In this document: piece by piece, positions 44,278 through 55,163 of the stretch | How the letters are laid out: each line of letters opens with the position of its first letter | How positions within the stretch are numbered: the stretch's first letter is position 1 | Origin: Levilactobacillus andaensis | GTDB taxonomy: Bacteria > Bacillota > Bacilli > Lactobacillales > Lactobacillaceae | Length of the DNA stretch: 64,000 bases | Reading direction: 5' to 3' | Assembly (NCBI RefSeq): GCF_016861695.1 | Contig: NZ_BOLP01000010.1 | Span: 1-64,000 of the forward strand | Notes under the pieces: model-generated | Database searches by the model: none | What the model was told of the DNA's origin: nothing | What the model saw: only the letters and a program-made list of their open reading frames with translations | Made by a program: the position numbers and the translations under genes

Positions 44278-45239
44278 TCATTTTCTCCTTTATCGTTAGC
44301 CACGAGTTCATCGAGTTCGTGGATAACCTGGTCAATTTCAGCCTGATCGTGGGCAGTGGCACCACTGGCGAGCGCGTGACCGCCCCCACCATGGTTCTTG
44401 GCTAGTTCGTTGATGGAAGGCCCTTTGGACCGCAAGCGAATGCGGAACGTCTTGTCCTTAGCTTCAACGAAGATGGCCCAAGCAACGACCGACGTGATCT
44501 TACCGGGTAATGGCACCACGGCAGAGGTCGAATCACTGGCGGCGAGGCCGAATGATTCAACGATTTCGTCGGTCAGCTTCAAGTAAGCCGCCCCACTAGG
44601 TGAAATTTCTAAGTTCTGGTAAACGTAAGCGGACAGCCGCGCCATGGCTGGTGAAATCTCATCTTCGGCTTGATTAACAGCCGTCATTGAGAAGTCATAA
44701 CCGAGCAACTTACTGGCAACGGCAAAGGTGTTCGCAGAGGTGGCCGGGTACATAAAACGCCCGGTATCCCCGATAATGCCCGCGTAAAGTAACCGCGCGG
44801 CATCGTCAGGCATCTTCAATTCCGATTCATTCTTAGCGAACCAATCGTAAATGATCTCAGAGGTGCTGGATGCTTGATCCAAGACCCACTGCAGGTCACC
44901 AAAGGCATCGTCATTGGGATGGTGGTCGATTTTGATGACGGCAGCCCCCGTGGACCACCGTTCATCGTCTACCCGTGGTTGGTTAGCCGTGTCCACAACG
45001 ATCACTAACGCCCCGTGATAAACTTCATCCGCCACGTCTTGGTCGGCTTGACCCATCCAGTCAAAGCCCGGGTAATGTTTCCCGACGGCTAGGACCTTCT
45101 TGTCCGGAAAACTTGCTTGTAAAATGTCCCGTAAGGCTAGCTGAGCCCCGATACAGTCGGGGTCAGGCCGTTGGTGACGGTGAATAATAATTGTTTGATA
45201 CTTTTTAATTTCTTCTAAAATGGCAGCTTCAATGGCCAT
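44274..45239 (-). CDS. DHH/DHHA1 phosphoesterase (NrnA-like)
   Basis: Protein of 321 residues. The N-terminal DHH domain has HRHQRPDPDCIGAQ, VVDTANQPRVDD and IDHHPNDD as metal-binding blocks; the C-terminal DHHA1 domain ends GGGGHALASGA. NrnA-type enzymes degrade nano-RNAs and dephosphorylate pAp; GdpP-like cyclic-dinucleotide activity is less likely without extra domains. The start is ATG at 45239, with GGGTG upstream. Cotranscribed with the helicase. Confidence 0.9.
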   Translation of the reverse strand: MAIEAAILEEIKKYQTIIIHRHQRPDPDCIGAQLALRDILQASFPDKKVLAVGKHYPGFDWMGQADQDVADEVYHGALVIVVDTANQPRVDDERWSTGAAVIKIDHHPNDDAFGDLQWVLDQASSTSEIIYDWFAKNESELKMPDDAARLLYAGIIGDTGRFMYPATSANTFAVASKLLGYDFSMTAVNQAEDEISPAMARLSAYVYQNLEISPSGAAYLKLTDEIVESFGLAASDSTSAVVPLPGKITSVVAWAIFVEAKDKTFRIRLRSKGPSINELAKNHGGGGHALASGATAHDQAEIDQVIHELDELVANDKGENE

Positions 45240-45296
45240 ATAGTTCACCCGTTTTCTATCCGATTTGTCGACCAAGACGCGTCGATACCGCGTTTC

Positions 45297-45325
45297 AGTA
45301 TACAAGTTTTGGCGGGTAATTTCAA
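45297..45325 (-). promoter_or_regulatory. promoter of nrnA-like/cshB operon
   Basis: Minus strand -35 TTGAAA (45320-45325), 17 bp spacer, -10 TATACT (45297-45302). Confidence 0.7.
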
Positions 45326-45352
45326 AGAAAGTCTGCGCTTATATGAAAAAGA

Positions 45353-45463
45353 GTGTAACTAAGGGCGGTTAGCTGGCGAGCATTAAGGCTGATAAACCAA
45401 TAATCCCGGGCTTGGATTGTTGGTTTATCAGGTTTAAGTGGAACCGGCTGCCCTTGGTTACAC
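45353..45463. repeat. 111-bp foldback palindrome
   Basis: GTGTAACTAAGGGC (45353-45366) pairs with GCCCTTGGTTACAC (45450-45463). The inner arm CTGATAAACCAATAATCC pairs almost perfectly with GGATTGTTGGTTTATCAG around a 7-nt loop. On the minus strand it is followed by TCTTTTTC, so it may act as a terminator. No other copy was seen in the window. Confidence 0.75.
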
Positions 45464-45544
45464 GTTTCGGCCATGTCGTTGAAAAAATTAGTAAGTTTGC
45501 TGGCCCCGATTGCACTCTACACTCTACTATGATGAAACCAACTA

Positions 45545-45590
45545 AATTAAAAGCCACACGCTCTTTCCATCTTAGAAGGTAGCGTATGAC
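45545..45590 (-). terminator. terminator of membrane protein gene
   Basis: Minus strand GTCATACGCT/AGCGTGTGGC stem with inner CTT/AAG pairs, followed by TTTTAATTT. Confidence 0.7.
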
Positions 45591-45610
45591 TCTGACAGTC
45601 CATTTCAATT

Positions 45611-46141
45611 TTATTCTCGACGCCGATGTCTTCTACGGTCACGGTGACGTTCGGCTTGTAGCGCCGCATTGGCACGCATTTCCGTTGGGTACTTCCGACT
45701 AGCTAGCCACCAAACACAGCCTCGTTGGACCAGCAAGGTAATCCCTAAATAAAGCAATAACGTGACCGAGCTCCCGGTCCATAACCGATCAACCCCCAAG
45801 TGACCGGCAATACCGACGACCCACCAGACCAGCGTTAACCAATTTCCTTGGCGCATCACCAGCCCATTATTGTCGACCCAGAAACGATAGGACCAAGCCC
45901 GTAACAGTGCGAAAATAACCGCACTAGCCAAGCTTAAGCCGCCAAAGATAATGGCCTGTGAAATACTGATTTGTAGATGTTGTTTGTTGAAGGCATCCCC
46001 AATCGAAGCGACTCCCAACAACGCCACCAGCACGAAAAATTCCAGTTTAAACCGGACTACTTTGGGAGCCAACTGCCGTTTAATCACAACAAACAGTAGC
46101 CAAGCACCCAACACCAAATTGGTTAAATCTAGATTTTGCAT
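45611..46141 (-). CDS. predicted integral membrane protein
   Basis: Protein of 176 residues with about four to five hydrophobic segments (near 5-20, 33-48, 62-82, 100-115 and 122-142) and a C-terminal Arg/His-rich cytoplasmic tail (ERHRDRRRHRRRE). I do not recognise the family. ATG after AAAGGAG. Monocistronic, between a terminator on each side. Confidence 0.7.
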   Translation of the reverse strand: MQNLDLTNLVLGAWLLFVVIKRQLAPKVVRFKLEFFVLVALLGVASIGDAFNKQHLQISISQAIIFGGLSLASAVIFALLRAWSYRFWVDNNGLVMRQGNWLTLVWWVVGIAGHLGVDRLWTGSSVTLLLYLGITLLVQRGCVWWLASRKYPTEMRANAALQAERHRDRRRHRRRE

Positions 46142-46283
46142 AACCGAACTCCTTTAAACCGTTTAAAAAGTTTATTTGAGATGTCCTATCATACACCTTT
46201 CAACCAACTTTGGGCTATTCGAAATCTAAAAAATTCGTTAATCATTAAATTGATTTACTTAATCTGCTAAATAGGCTATTTCG

Positions 46284-46316
46284 AAAAAGGAACGGTACCA
46301 GCTGCCACCGTTCCCC
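46284..46316 (-). terminator. terminator of dinB
   Basis: Minus strand GGAACGGT/ACCGTTCC stem followed by TTTTTC. Confidence 0.9.
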
Positions 46317-46333
46317 CTTAATCATATTTAACT

Positions 46334-47437
46334 CTAGTTCTGGCCGAACAACGGCAGTCGAACATTTTCAAACGTCTGCGCAGCCAAGCCAGTAATCGTG
46401 ATGCCCAACAAGCGAACCTGCTCATCGTCGGCCGCCACGCTGTGGTAGAGCTCCAAGGCCAAATCGTAATAGACTTGCGGGTCATTTGTCAGGAAGTCCG
46501 CCTGGGTCACGCGCTTGGTAATCGTATTGAACTCGCTATCCCGTAGCTTTAAAACCAGTGTCTTGCCGTGCCGTTGCTTCTGTTTGACCGTCACGGCCAC
46601 CATTTCTGCCAGCTTCTGCAATTGGTTTTCAACCTCGCCGACCGTCTGTAGTGGCGGGCCATACGTGCGTTCCTTCCCGATCGACTTGCGTTCGCGTTGA
46701 TACTCGACGGGCCGGTCGTCGATGCCGCGTACTCGCTGATAGAGGATATAGCCGAACTTGCCGAAGTCGTGAATCAACTCCAACTGCGACCGTTGATAAA
46801 GGTCGGCGCCGTTATGAATTCCCAAGTCATGCATTTTGGGCACGGTCTTTTTTCCCACACCACGAAAACGTTCAATCGGCAAACGCATCAAGAAGTCATG
46901 CGCATCTTCCGGCAAAATCACGCAGACCCCCACTGGCTTGCGAAAATCGGAGGCCTCCTTGGCTAAAAATTTGCTATAAGAGATTCCCGTCGAACACGTG
47001 AGGTGCGTCTTGTCATAAATTTCAGCTTGGATGGCGTGGGCTACTTGCACCGCCGAATGAATGTGGTGCTTGTTCTCCGTGACGTCTAAGTAGGCTTCAT
47101 CAAACGCCACTGGCTCGATCTTATCCGTGTATTCATGAAAAATAGCATGAATCTGATCAGAGATCTGTCGGTATAAGGGAAAATTAGGTTCCTGGAAAAT
47201 GGCGTTGGGGCTTAACTTCAACGCTTCATTGGCGTTCATCGCCGAGTGCACCCCAGCCTGCCGAGCCACATAGTTCGCCGTGGTCACGACGCCCCGGCCC
47301 CCAGTCTTCCGGGGGTCACGGGCAATGATCAGCGGATGGCGTTTAAACGCCGGATGGTCCCGCTCCTCAATGGATGCATAAAAGGCATCCATGTCCACGT
47401 GAATAATTTTTCGCTGCGTAAATTGTTCTGGAACCAT
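46334..47437 (-). CDS. dinB: DNA polymerase IV (Y family)
   Basis: Protein of 367 residues. The catalytic acids are Asp15/Asp17 in [12 protein letters not shown] and Asp-Glu in AFDEAYLD. Little finger domain at the C-terminus, ending VRLPLFGQN, a likely beta-clamp-binding tail. It does error-prone lesion bypass. The ATG at 47437 has AAGGAGG 8 nt upstream; a GTG three codons earlier overlaps the Shine-Dalgarno. No LexA box is apparent in the short upstream region. Confidence 0.95.
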   Translation of the reverse strand: MVPEQFTQRKIIHVDMDAFYASIEERDHPAFKRHPLIIARDPRKTGGRGVVTTANYVARQAGVHSAMNANEALKLSPNAIFQEPNFPLYRQISDQIHAIFHEYTDKIEPVAFDEAYLDVTENKHHIHSAVQVAHAIQAEIYDKTHLTCSTGISYSKFLAKEASDFRKPVGVCVILPEDAHDFLMRLPIERFRGVGKKTVPKMHDLGIHNGADLYQRSQLELIHDFGKFGYILYQRVRGIDDRPVEYQRERKSIGKERTYGPPLQTVGEVENQLQKLAEMVAVTVKQKQRHGKTLVLKLRDSEFNTITKRVTQADFLTNDPQVYYDLALELYHSVAADDEQVRLLGITITGLAAQTFENVRLPLFGQN

Positions 47438-47500
47438 CCGGCTCACCTCCTTATTGGTTAATTATATGGCTTGTTCCATTGGCAACTGTAGTGGTTCTTG

Positions 47501-47540
47501 CGCCTTACCGGCCGGCAAATATGGGCTGGAGCGGTGCCGC
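47501..47540. repeat. truncated module A of structured repeat (copy 4, remnant)
   Basis: Only the first 40 bp of module A remain (CGCCTTACCGGCCGGC, then ATATGGGCTGGAGCGGTG). No full closing stem follows. An ATTGTG/CACAAT hairpin at about 47571-47592 and GGCAGCCAGCTCACAC nearby may be debris of module B. Confidence 0.6.
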
Positions 47541-47688
47541 AAATCATTCAGATGCGTACGCCTCAAAATTTATTGTGACAACCACAATCTAAACTGGAGG
47601 CAGCCAGCTCACACCAATTCTCATTACTATTTAAATTATAATCGAACACGCGTTTGTTCTCAATCAAAAGGTCACCCAAATTTTGGCC

Positions 47689-47723
47689 GAAAAAAAAGCG
47701 GTCGCCCGTAATGGGAACCACTC
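47689..47723 (-). terminator. terminator of yajC
   Basis: Minus strand AGTGGTTCCC/GGGCGACCGCT hairpin followed by TTTTTTTT. Confidence 0.8.
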
Positions 47724-47733
47724 TCTCATAAGC

Positions 47734-48147
47734 TTATTTAGTTGCTTCGGAATCGTCTGCGTCATCGGCAGCAGCTTCACTAGCTGGTTCTGCGGCAGCG
47801 CTGTCAGCACTGGCGTCGTCAGCTGGTTCTTCCTTAGTAGCGGCTTCGCTAGCAGCAACCGGTGCGGTAACAGCGGCTGGGGCTTGTGAGGTCACATTAG
47901 AAATGGCACGCAGGTCAAAGACCAAGTAGATGCCATCGCAATCCAACGTTACCGTCTTGTCGGCTTGGTTGATTTCGTCGATCACACCGTGTAAGCGACC
48001 GATAGTAACCACGTGGTCACCCTTCTTCAAATCGCTCATCATGTCCCGGTGCTTCTTTTGTTGCTTTTGTTGTGGCCGTAACATTAAGAAATACATTAAA
48101 CCTAAGAAGACCACTAAAATAATTAAAGTTGAGTATTGTCCACCCAT
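47734..48147 (-). CDS. yajC: preprotein translocase subunit YajC
   Basis: Protein of 137 residues. One N-terminal membrane helix (TLIILVVFLGLMYFLML), then RPQQKQQKKHRDMM and the SH3-like KKGDHVVTIGRLHGVIDEI domain to about residue 85. An Ala/Glu/Asp-rich low-complexity tail of about 50 residues follows. Accessory to SecDF. ATG after AAGGAG. It lies downstream of ruvB as in many Firmicutes (ruvAB, then yajC). Confidence 0.93.
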   Translation of the reverse strand: MGGQYSTLIILVVFLGLMYFLMLRPQQKQQKKHRDMMSDLKKGDHVVTIGRLHGVIDEINQADKTVTLDCDGIYLVFDLRAISNVTSQAPAAVTAPVAASEAATKEEPADDASADSAAAEPASEAAADDADDSEATK

Positions 48148-48277
48148 ATGTCTTACACTCCTTCGTATCCTATCTATTGGACAACTTTACCAGAATCCAA
48201 GGAATCCGTCCAATTATTTCTAAAAATTCTTCAGATGTTCGGCATTATCGTCCTTTATTTTGAAAATGACGCACCCC

Positions 48278-49300
48278 TTACCCGCGATTATCTTCCGGCA
48301 AGGTCCGACCGAGATGCTTGTAACCAGCGGCAGTGACCACCCGGCCCCGGGCCGTCCGTTTCAAATACCCGCGTTGCAGCAGATACGGTTCGTACATGGC
48401 GGCCACGGTCTCCGTCTCCTCACCCACGTTAGCGGCAAGGGTGTTCAGGCCAACTGGTCCCCCATCATAATAGTCGATCATGGTTTCCAGCAGCTTGATG
48501 TCGGTCGAATCCAGCCCGGCCGAATCAACCCGCAACAGGGACAACGCGTGGTCGACAATTTCGACGTCGATCATCGAGTGATCCGGCGAAACTTCCGCAA
48601 AATCTCGGATTCGTTTCAACAACCGGTTCGCGATTCGCGGCGTCCCGCGAGACCGCAATGCAATCTCGTGCGCCCCCTCAGTCGCAATCGTCGTGTCAAA
48701 GATGTCCGCAGAACGGAGGACGATTTCCTGAAGGTCATTGGTTTGGTAGTATGCCATGTGTTCGACGATGCCAAACCGATCCCGCAGTGGCGATGACAGC
48801 AGACCCGCCCGCGTTGTCGCCCCAATCAGGGTGAACGGCGGTAATGGGAAATGGACGGGATGGGCAGTTGGCCCCTGCCCGACCACGATGTCGATGTAAA
48901 AGTCTTCCATCGCCGAGTACAGCATTTCCTCAACGATTTTCGGTAAGCGGTGAATTTCATCAATAAAGAGAATGTCGCCCGGTTGTAATTCGTTGAGTAA
49001 CGCGACCAGGTCGCCCGGCTTTTCAATGGCCGGGCCACTGGTCGTCCGGATGTGCACACCCATTTCGTTGGCAATCACCATCGCCAGTGTCGTTTTCCCT
49101 AAGCCGGGTGGCCCGTACAACAGCACATGGTCCAAGGACTCCTCACGCTGTTTAGCCGCTTGAATGTAGACGCGCAGTTCGTGTTTGATGGGCTCTTGGC
49201 CAATGTACTGGGCCAACGTCTGCGGCCGGAGCGACTTTTCAATTGAATCTTCGTTCTCATCCTCTGGTTCGGGTGAGACGAGACGGTCATCATCGGCCAT
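48278..49300 (-). CDS. ruvB: Holliday junction branch migration helicase RuvB
   Basis: AAA+ ATPase of 340 residues. Walker [10 protein letters not shown], Walker B LFIDEIHR, sensor GATTRAG, and a C-terminal winged helix ([12 protein letters not shown]). It drives branch migration of Holliday junctions as a ring with RuvA. ATG after GGGAGG, 19 bp after ruvA. Confidence 0.97.
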   Translation of the reverse strand: MADDDRLVSPEPEDENEDSIEKSLRPQTLAQYIGQEPIKHELRVYIQAAKQREESLDHVLLYGPPGLGKTTLAMVIANEMGVHIRTTSGPAIEKPGDLVALLNELQPGDILFIDEIHRLPKIVEEMLYSAMEDFYIDIVVGQGPTAHPVHFPLPPFTLIGATTRAGLLSSPLRDRFGIVEHMAYYQTNDLQEIVLRSADIFDTTIATEGAHEIALRSRGTPRIANRLLKRIRDFAEVSPDHSMIDVEIVDHALSLLRVDSAGLDSTDIKLLETMIDYYDGGPVGLNTLAANVGEETETVAAMYEPYLLQRGYLKRTARGRVVTAAGYKHLGRTLPEDNRG

Positions 49301-49319
49301 TAAAATTCCTCCCTTCGCG

Positions 49320-49925
49320 TTACTTGGTTAACAGTTTCAAGCCGGCGCTCAGATAATCATTCGTGGTCTGACTCGCCGTCTGCTTGAGTTGTGGCAAAAT
49401 CTTTTTAACGGCGGTTTCCTTATACCCGAGCGCGTTCAAGGCCGCAATGGCGTCATCCAACTTCGGATTATCGCCGGTGCTCCCAGCCACTTCTGGGGTG
49501 AAGAGCTCATTGTTGTCGGCTGGGTCCAAATCATCTAGCTTGCCTTGCAAGTCCAAGACGATTTGTCCAGCGGTCTTCTTCCCCACGCCAGGAAATTTCG
49601 TCAAAAAGCTGACGTCATTGGTCTTAATGGCCAACATCAGCCCCTGATGGTCCGGATTGGCCAAGATTGCCAAGGCACTCTTCGGACCGATTCCGTTAAC
49701 GTTGATCAATTTTAAAAAGAGTTGTTTTTCTGCGTAATCTACGAACCCGTACAGCGTCTGTGCAGAGTCACTGACCGCTTGGTAAACGTAGATGGTAATT
49801 GGGTCGTCATTGACCGCATAACGGTAGGGATTGGCCGTGTTGACCAGGTAACCCACGCCGTTCACGTCAATTACCACGTGGTCCGGGTAAACGGCCGCCA
49901 CCGTCCCGTGAAGGTATTCGTACAT
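49320..49925 (-). CDS. ruvA: Holliday junction DNA helicase subunit RuvA
   Basis: Protein of 201 residues. N-terminal OB-fold ([20 protein letters not shown]), two helix-hairpin-helix motifs (about 72-135, [10 protein letters not shown] and [12 protein letters not shown]), an acidic linker and a C-terminal domain (about 155-201) that contacts RuvB. ATG after AAAGGAG. Preceded by a LexA-type box. Confidence 0.96.
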   Translation of the reverse strand: MYEYLHGTVAAVYPDHVVIDVNGVGYLVNTANPYRYAVNDDPITIYVYQAVSDSAQTLYGFVDYAEKQLFLKLINVNGIGPKSALAILANPDHQGLMLAIKTNDVSFLTKFPGVGKKTAGQIVLDLQGKLDDLDPADNNELFTPEVAGSTGDNPKLDDAIAALNALGYKETAVKKILPQLKQTASQTTNDYLSAGLKLLTK

Positions 49926-49946
49926 GCCAGTTAATCTCCTTTAAGA

Positions 49947-49958
49947 AAACATATGTTT
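49947..49958. promoter_or_regulatory. LexA (SOS) box upstream of ruvAB
   Basis: AAACATATGTTT, a perfect palindrome with 10 of 12 positions matching the Gram-positive GAACATATGTTC SOS box. It lies between the -10 and the ruvA ribosome binding site. Confidence 0.6.
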
Positions 49959-49967
49959 GCTCTTCAA

Positions 49968-49976
49968 ATTGTACCA
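49968..49976 (-). promoter_or_regulatory. ruvA extended -10 promoter
   Basis: Minus strand TGGTACAAT, an extended -10 with TACAAT at 49968-49973; no good -35. Confidence 0.5.
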
Positions 49977-50046
49977 CACTAGGCGGTCAAACTGACAGCT
50001 GAACGTTGAAAGTTCCTGTTGGTTATGGGAAACATGGTGGTTCCTT

Positions 50047-50376
50047 CGCCTTACCAGCCACCAGATATGGGCTGGAACGATGATTTATGGCAACAGTGAA
50101 AATAACTACAACATTCACTATCATATCTAGGCCACAACAACGTAGAGTACACAAGCCCCAAACAATTGTCGTGACAGCACACATTCAGAGCCGAAGGCGG
50201 CCAGGGATGGCGCCAGCTGTGTCGACGATGTTAGCCGAGGTTCCTTCCCGGGTTACATCGTGGGACGACCTTGGAGACACGTGACTTTTGCGTGGTTTCA
50301 AGGCGAGCTGGAAGCCCGCTTCACAGGCTGGAGGCGTTCCCCCATAGCAGGCAAAATCCCTGGCCACCGGAGTGCG
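50047..50376. repeat. structured repeat copy 5 (truncated A + complete B reverse)
   Basis: Only the first 36 bp of module A survive (50047-50082). Module B is complete (50187-50376, reverse) with closing stem GGCCAGGGAT/ATCCCTGGCC, H1 AGCCTG/CGGGCT and H3 CGATGT/ACATCG, closest to copy 2. It lies between the mutL stop (9 bp away) and ruvA, so mutL transcription enters through the B side. Confidence 0.75.
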
Positions 50377-50384
50377 GAAACAAT

Positions 50385-52406
50385 TTACTCTCCCCAGTCA
50401 TCCCCACTGTGATGTGGATCCTGAATCCGTTTGAACAATTTCTCGAGATCCTGGTCCGTCAAATGAACCAGCACGGGCCGGCCATGAGGACAGTTAAACG
50501 GATTCTCGGCCGTTGCCAGCTTCTTCAGTAAGGCCCGTGCCTGCTGGTCGTCCAAGTGATGGTTGGCCTTGATGGCGCGTTTACAGCTCATCATAATGGC
50601 CGTCTTTTCACGGAACGCCGCGACGGAAATCTTCCCGTCCTTCAGAACCCAATCAATCATTTCTTTGATCGTATCGGTCTCCTGGCCGGCCTTAAACCAG
50701 GTCGGGTGTTCGTGGACGATGAGGCTATTCGGCCCAAACGATTCCAAATGGATACCGACCGTCGCCAGCGTTTCCAAATGGTTCGTGAGTTCCAAAATGT
50801 CCGTGGTCGGGTAATCCAAGACGATGGGTACCAGTAATTTCTGCTCGTCGTCACTGACCTCGCCGATAGCCTGCCGGTAGAACTCGTAGTTAACCCGTTC
50901 CTGAGCAGCGTGTTGGTCGATCAAATACAGCCCATCATCGGCCTCGGCCAACAGATACGTCCCGTGGACCTGGCCTAGATACCGTAGTTGTGGAAACCGT
51001 TGTGCCGGGATTGGATGATTCAAAGACGCCGTAGTGACTTCCGGTACTGGTTCCTGCTTAACTGCAGAACCGCCCAAAGGCGCAGCAACTCGCTCCGTCC
51101 GGTATTTAGCATCAAACGCTTGCGCAGCCGGTTGATTGAAATCCGCGCGGTCATGAATGACGACTGGGTCGACTGGAACCTCTTCCGGCGTTTGTAGCGG
51201 TTGGGGTCCTGCAGCCACTGCCGGTTGCGGCGTGGCTGCGGCAGATTCTTCCGGCGCAGGAGCCGCCATCTGTGGCGTTGGCGCCATCGTTGCCGGTGAC
51301 GGTGCTGACGTGGTCGACATGTCGTATTTGGCGGACACATCATTCAACGCCATTGTCAGTTGATCCGTGGTCGACGCTTCCCGCTTATTTTGCGGCATGT
51401 CATTAAAGACATCCGGAATCAAATTTTCCTGGGATAACCGTTTGAACACGGTCTCCTGAATCAACTTGGTCAGCTCTGGTTCCTGACTGATACGGACTTC
51501 CTGCTTCGTTGGGTGAACGTTCACGTCGACCAGCAGCGGATCCATGGTGATATCCAGAACGGCCACTGGGTAACGACCGACCATGAGTTTTGACCCATAC
51601 CCCGCCACCAACGCTTTACTGAGCTGGAAATTGTGGATGTAACGCCCATTTAGCAAGAGTGAAATATACTGCCGACTGGCCCGGGTCAGTTCAGGTAAGC
51701 TGACATACCCTTTGACTTGAAAGTCCGGACTCTGGCCGTTGATGGCCACCATTTTCCGGGCATTCTGAACGCCATAAATACCGGCAATCACCTGTTGCAA
51801 ATCCCCCCGGCCGGCCGTTCGCGTCAACTCGCGACCATTGTGGACCAGGGAAAAGGCAATATTGGGATAGCTCAAGGCTAGCCGGTTCACGATGTCCGTG
51901 ATTCGCGCCAGCTCCGTTGCCGGTGACTTCAAATACTTCAGTCGGGCGGGCACATTACCAAAGAGATCGTTGACCGTCACGGTCGTCCCCTTGCGTGCCT
52001 CTGCCGCGGTATGTTCCTTGATGATACCACCAACGTTGTGAATCAACGTGCCCACCCCACCCGTGGACGTTGTGAGCGTGACATCAGCAACGGACGCGAT
52101 ACTGGGCAACGCTTCACCCCGGAACCCGAGTGACTTAATGCGAAAGAGGTCCCGGCGGTCGGTGATTTTGCTGGTGGCATGGCGCTTGAAGGCCATCTCG
52201 GTATCCTCATCGGCAATGCCATCCCCGTCATCGACCACACTAATGCGCTGCAGACCGGCCTCTTCGACCGTAATGTCGATCTGGGTGCTGTGGGCATCGA
52301 CCGCATTTTCGACCAATTCCTTGACGACGGAAGCGGGTCGTTCAACCACTTCACCCGCCGCAATCTGGTCGGCTAACACCGACGCTAGTTCATGGATTTT
52401 AGCCAT
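50385..52406 (-). CDS. mutL: DNA mismatch repair protein MutL
   Basis: Protein of 673 residues. GHKL ATPase: [20 protein letters not shown] with the catalytic Glu, DDGDGI and GFRGEAL. A Pro/Ala/Glu-rich linker (about 345-460) joins the C-terminal dimer domain, which carries the endonuclease motif [12 protein letters not shown] and a Cys/His end (CPHGRP). It is a nicking MutL, as expected without MutH. ATG after GGAAGG. 20 bp after mutS. Confidence 0.97.
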   Translation of the reverse strand: MAKIHELASVLADQIAAGEVVERPASVVKELVENAVDAHSTQIDITVEEAGLQRISVVDDGDGIADEDTEMAFKRHATSKITDRRDLFRIKSLGFRGEALPSIASVADVTLTTSTGGVGTLIHNVGGIIKEHTAAEARKGTTVTVNDLFGNVPARLKYLKSPATELARITDIVNRLALSYPNIAFSLVHNGRELTRTAGRGDLQQVIAGIYGVQNARKMVAINGQSPDFQVKGYVSLPELTRASRQYISLLLNGRYIHNFQLSKALVAGYGSKLMVGRYPVAVLDITMDPLLVDVNVHPTKQEVRISQEPELTKLIQETVFKRLSQENLIPDVFNDMPQNKREASTTDQLTMALNDVSAKYDMSTTSAPSPATMAPTPQMAAPAPEESAAATPQPAVAAGPQPLQTPEEVPVDPVVIHDRADFNQPAAQAFDAKYRTERVAAPLGGSAVKQEPVPEVTTASLNHPIPAQRFPQLRYLGQVHGTYLLAEADDGLYLIDQHAAQERVNYEFYRQAIGEVSDDEQKLLVPIVLDYPTTDILELTNHLETLATVGIHLESFGPNSLIVHEHPTWFKAGQETDTIKEMIDWVLKDGKISVAAFREKTAIMMSCKRAIKANHHLDDQQARALLKKLATAENPFNCPHGRPVLVHLTDQDLEKLFKRIQDPHHSGDDWGE

Positions 52407-52426
52407 AACGCCCCTTCCTTTCTACA

Positions 52427-55135
52427 CTACTTCAACAATTTTTGTTGCCATTGATAAACTTGATTCATAATGGCCATCGGCGTCATCCCCATTAGGTTGA
52501 GGTCCTTTAGCTGGGCCAAAACCTTGGCTTGGGCCGGATTCAACTCTGGCTCGTCCGTAAATAAGGACAGTTGTTGATCTGTCGCCACTGTTGGGGTTTC
52601 TGCTTCTGCCGGTTGTTCAGTTGCCGATGTTGGCTCAACTGCCGCCGATTCTGGCTTGGCGACAGTTGTGGCCGGCTCTGCGACTGGTTCAACCGCCACT
52701 TCTGGCTCCTCAACAGGAGTAGCCGCTGTGACCGCCGCCACCGCTGGTTTTTCCTTAGCTTCCTGTTCCAAGCCCCGTAAAATCACGTCGGCTCGTTGCA
52801 AGAGACTGTCGGGCATCCCAGCTAATTTAGCCACGTGAATCCCGTATGACTTGTCGGCGGGACCCGGTTGCATTTGGTGTAAGAAGACCAGGTCACCGTC
52901 ACGTTCAACCGCGCCAACGTGGACGTTGCGGAGTTGCTTCAGGGAAGTCTCCAGCGCCGTCAATTCGTGATAATGCGTGGAAAACAGTGTCTTCGCGTGC
53001 ACGCGATTGTGAACGTATTCGATGATGGCTTGAGCCAGCGCCATCCCATCGTAAGTCGCAGTTCCCCGGCCGATTTCATCAAATAAAATCAGACTGTTGG
53101 CCGTGGCTTGACTCAGGGCGTGGTTGGCTTCTTGCATTTCGACCATGAAGGTACTCTGACCGGAAATTAAGTCATCCGCCGCACCGATTCGCGTGAAGAT
53201 CTGGTCGAAAATCGGCATTTCCGCGGTCTCAGCCGGTACGAAACACCCCATCTGGGCCATGATGACCGTCAGTGCGAGTTGCCGCATGTAGGTACTCTTC
53301 CCGGACATGTTGGGCCCGGTGATCAGTAGAATATTGGTCTGGTCATCCATTGTGACGTCGTTCGGCACGTAGGATTGGCGACCTAAGACCTTTTCAACGA
53401 CCGGATGCCGGCCCTGTTTGATCTTTAATTGGTGGCCCTTGACCAGAGTAGGCTTGACGAAATGGTAGTCTTCACTAACCACGGCAAAGCTCTGCAACAC
53501 GTCAAGACTGGCAATCGTTGCCGCCAACTTCTGGAGGCGGGTGATGGCCTTTTTGACCTGTTCACGTAGGTCGACAAACAGCTGATACTCCAGGGCAACC
53601 GATTTTTCTTCGGCCTCCAAGATCAACTGTTCCTTTTCCTTCAATTCCGGCGTTGAGAAACGTTCGGCGTTAGCCAGCGTCTGCTTCCGCTCGTACCGGT
53701 CAGCCGGTAATTTGTCGAGATTGACCTTCGTCACCTCGATGTAGTAGCCAAAGACGTGGTTGTAGCCAATTTTCAAGTTATTAATGCCGGTGACTTCACG
53801 TTCGTGGGCTTCCATTTCCGCCAGCCAGGTCTTCCCGTTGCGCATGGCATCACGGTACTCGTCCAGTTGGGCGTTAAAGCCATCCCGAATGACACCACCA
53901 TCCGCAACGGACAGCGGTGGTTCGGGAACGATGGCCTCACGAATCGCATCGGCCACGTCACTCACGGGATCGAGGTTGTTGAGCATACTATCAAAGACCG
54001 CATCCCCCAGCTCCTCAATCGTGTGCTGAATCTGGGGCACCTGTTCCAGCGACGTTTGCAGTTGAATCAGGTCTCGCCCATTGACGCTCCCAAATGCCAC
54101 CCGGCCGGCGAGTCGTTCCAGGTCATAGACCTTGACGAGCTCGGCCTGTAAGCTGTTGCGTTCAAAGTAGTGGTCGAGTAAGGTCCCAACCTTGGCTTGG
54201 CGGTCTTCGATCTGTTGGCGATTGATCAGCGGCCGGTCAAGCCATTGCTTAAGCAGCCGTCCCCCCATCGCCGTTTTCGTTTCATCCAATAGCCACAATA
54301 GGGTTCCGGACTTTTTCTTGGTGCGCAGGTTCTGCGTGATTTCCAAGTTGGTCTGTGATGAATGGTCCATCTTCAAGAACGCCGTGGGCTGGTAGGCCAC
54401 TGCCCGCTGTAAATGCGCCAGACTACGTTTCTGTGTCACCGTCACGTAGGTCACCAGCAACCCCACGACCTGTTTCAACGTAGCCGTGGTCAAGTCTTGC
54501 TCCACGTAACTTAATTCCGAACTGGTCTGAACCTCCAGTTGCTTAGAGATCATGACGCTCAGTTGTTTCATCGTCGTCTGCAAGTCTTCGGCAACGGTAT
54601 CATCGATAACGACTTCTTTGGTCTGGAGGCTCATGAGCTCATTGAGGACGGCTTCGCGACCATTAATTTCAGCGGCTTTGAGTTCCCCGGTCGACAGGTC
54701 GGTGTACGCAAACCCATATTGGTCGGGCGCCACCATCGTCAACGCGGTCAAATAGTTGTTGCGTTTGGCCCCCGCAGCGCCGGTATCGGTCTGGGTTCCG
54801 GGGGTGACCAGTTGAATGACCTCGCGCTTGACCATCCCTTTGGCCAGCTTAGGGTCTTCCATCTGCTCACAAATAGCGACCTTGTAGCCTTGGTCGACCA
54901 AAATATCAATGTAACTTTGTACAGCCTTGTGGGGCACCCCACACATTGGGATGGGATTTTTCGCGCTGTGACTCCGCGTCGTCAACGTTAATTCCAGGAG
55001 TTGGGACCCCTTGACGGCGTCTTCATTAAACATTTCATAGAAATCGCCGAGACGGTAGAATAAAAAGGCATCGGGGTACTGGTCCTTAATCTTTTGGTAC
55101 TGCACCATCATGGGCGTTGTGTTCGTTTTCGTCAT
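52427..55135 (-). CDS. mutS: DNA mismatch repair protein MutS
   Basis: Protein of 902 residues. The N-terminal mismatch-binding domain has the DFYEMF motif (Phe-x-Glu); the ATPase has Walker [19 protein letters not shown] and STHYHE. After the ATPase comes an unusual Ala/Val/Pro/Glu-rich insertion of about 75 residues, then QLSLF, a beta-clamp-binding motif, and the C-terminal tetramer region. ATG after GGAAGG. Leads mutS-mutL. Confidence 0.97.
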   Translation of the reverse strand: MTKTNTTPMMVQYQKIKDQYPDAFLFYRLGDFYEMFNEDAVKGSQLLELTLTTRSHSAKNPIPMCGVPHKAVQSYIDILVDQGYKVAICEQMEDPKLAKGMVKREVIQLVTPGTQTDTGAAGAKRNNYLTALTMVAPDQYGFAYTDLSTGELKAAEINGREAVLNELMSLQTKEVVIDDTVAEDLQTTMKQLSVMISKQLEVQTSSELSYVEQDLTTATLKQVVGLLVTYVTVTQKRSLAHLQRAVAYQPTAFLKMDHSSQTNLEITQNLRTKKKSGTLLWLLDETKTAMGGRLLKQWLDRPLINRQQIEDRQAKVGTLLDHYFERNSLQAELVKVYDLERLAGRVAFGSVNGRDLIQLQTSLEQVPQIQHTIEELGDAVFDSMLNNLDPVSDVADAIREAIVPEPPLSVADGGVIRDGFNAQLDEYRDAMRNGKTWLAEMEAHEREVTGINNLKIGYNHVFGYYIEVTKVNLDKLPADRYERKQTLANAERFSTPELKEKEQLILEAEEKSVALEYQLFVDLREQVKKAITRLQKLAATIASLDVLQSFAVVSEDYHFVKPTLVKGHQLKIKQGRHPVVEKVLGRQSYVPNDVTMDDQTNILLITGPNMSGKSTYMRQLALTVIMAQMGCFVPAETAEMPIFDQIFTRIGAADDLISGQSTFMVEMQEANHALSQATANSLILFDEIGRGTATYDGMALAQAIIEYVHNRVHAKTLFSTHYHELTALETSLKQLRNVHVGAVERDGDLVFLHQMQPGPADKSYGIHVAKLAGMPDSLLQRADVILRGLEQEAKEKPAVAAVTAATPVEEPEVAVEPVAEPATTVAKPESAAVEPTSATEQPAEAETPTVATDQQLSLFTDEPELNPAQAKVLAQLKDLNLMGMTPMAIMNQVYQWQQKLLK

Positions 55136-55163
55136 GAAAAATGGTTCATCCTTCCGTTAGAGC

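Noticed and set aside
53756-54991. Long plus-strand frames opposite mutS
   Set aside because: Shadows of the mutS coding strand with no ribosome binding site or domain.
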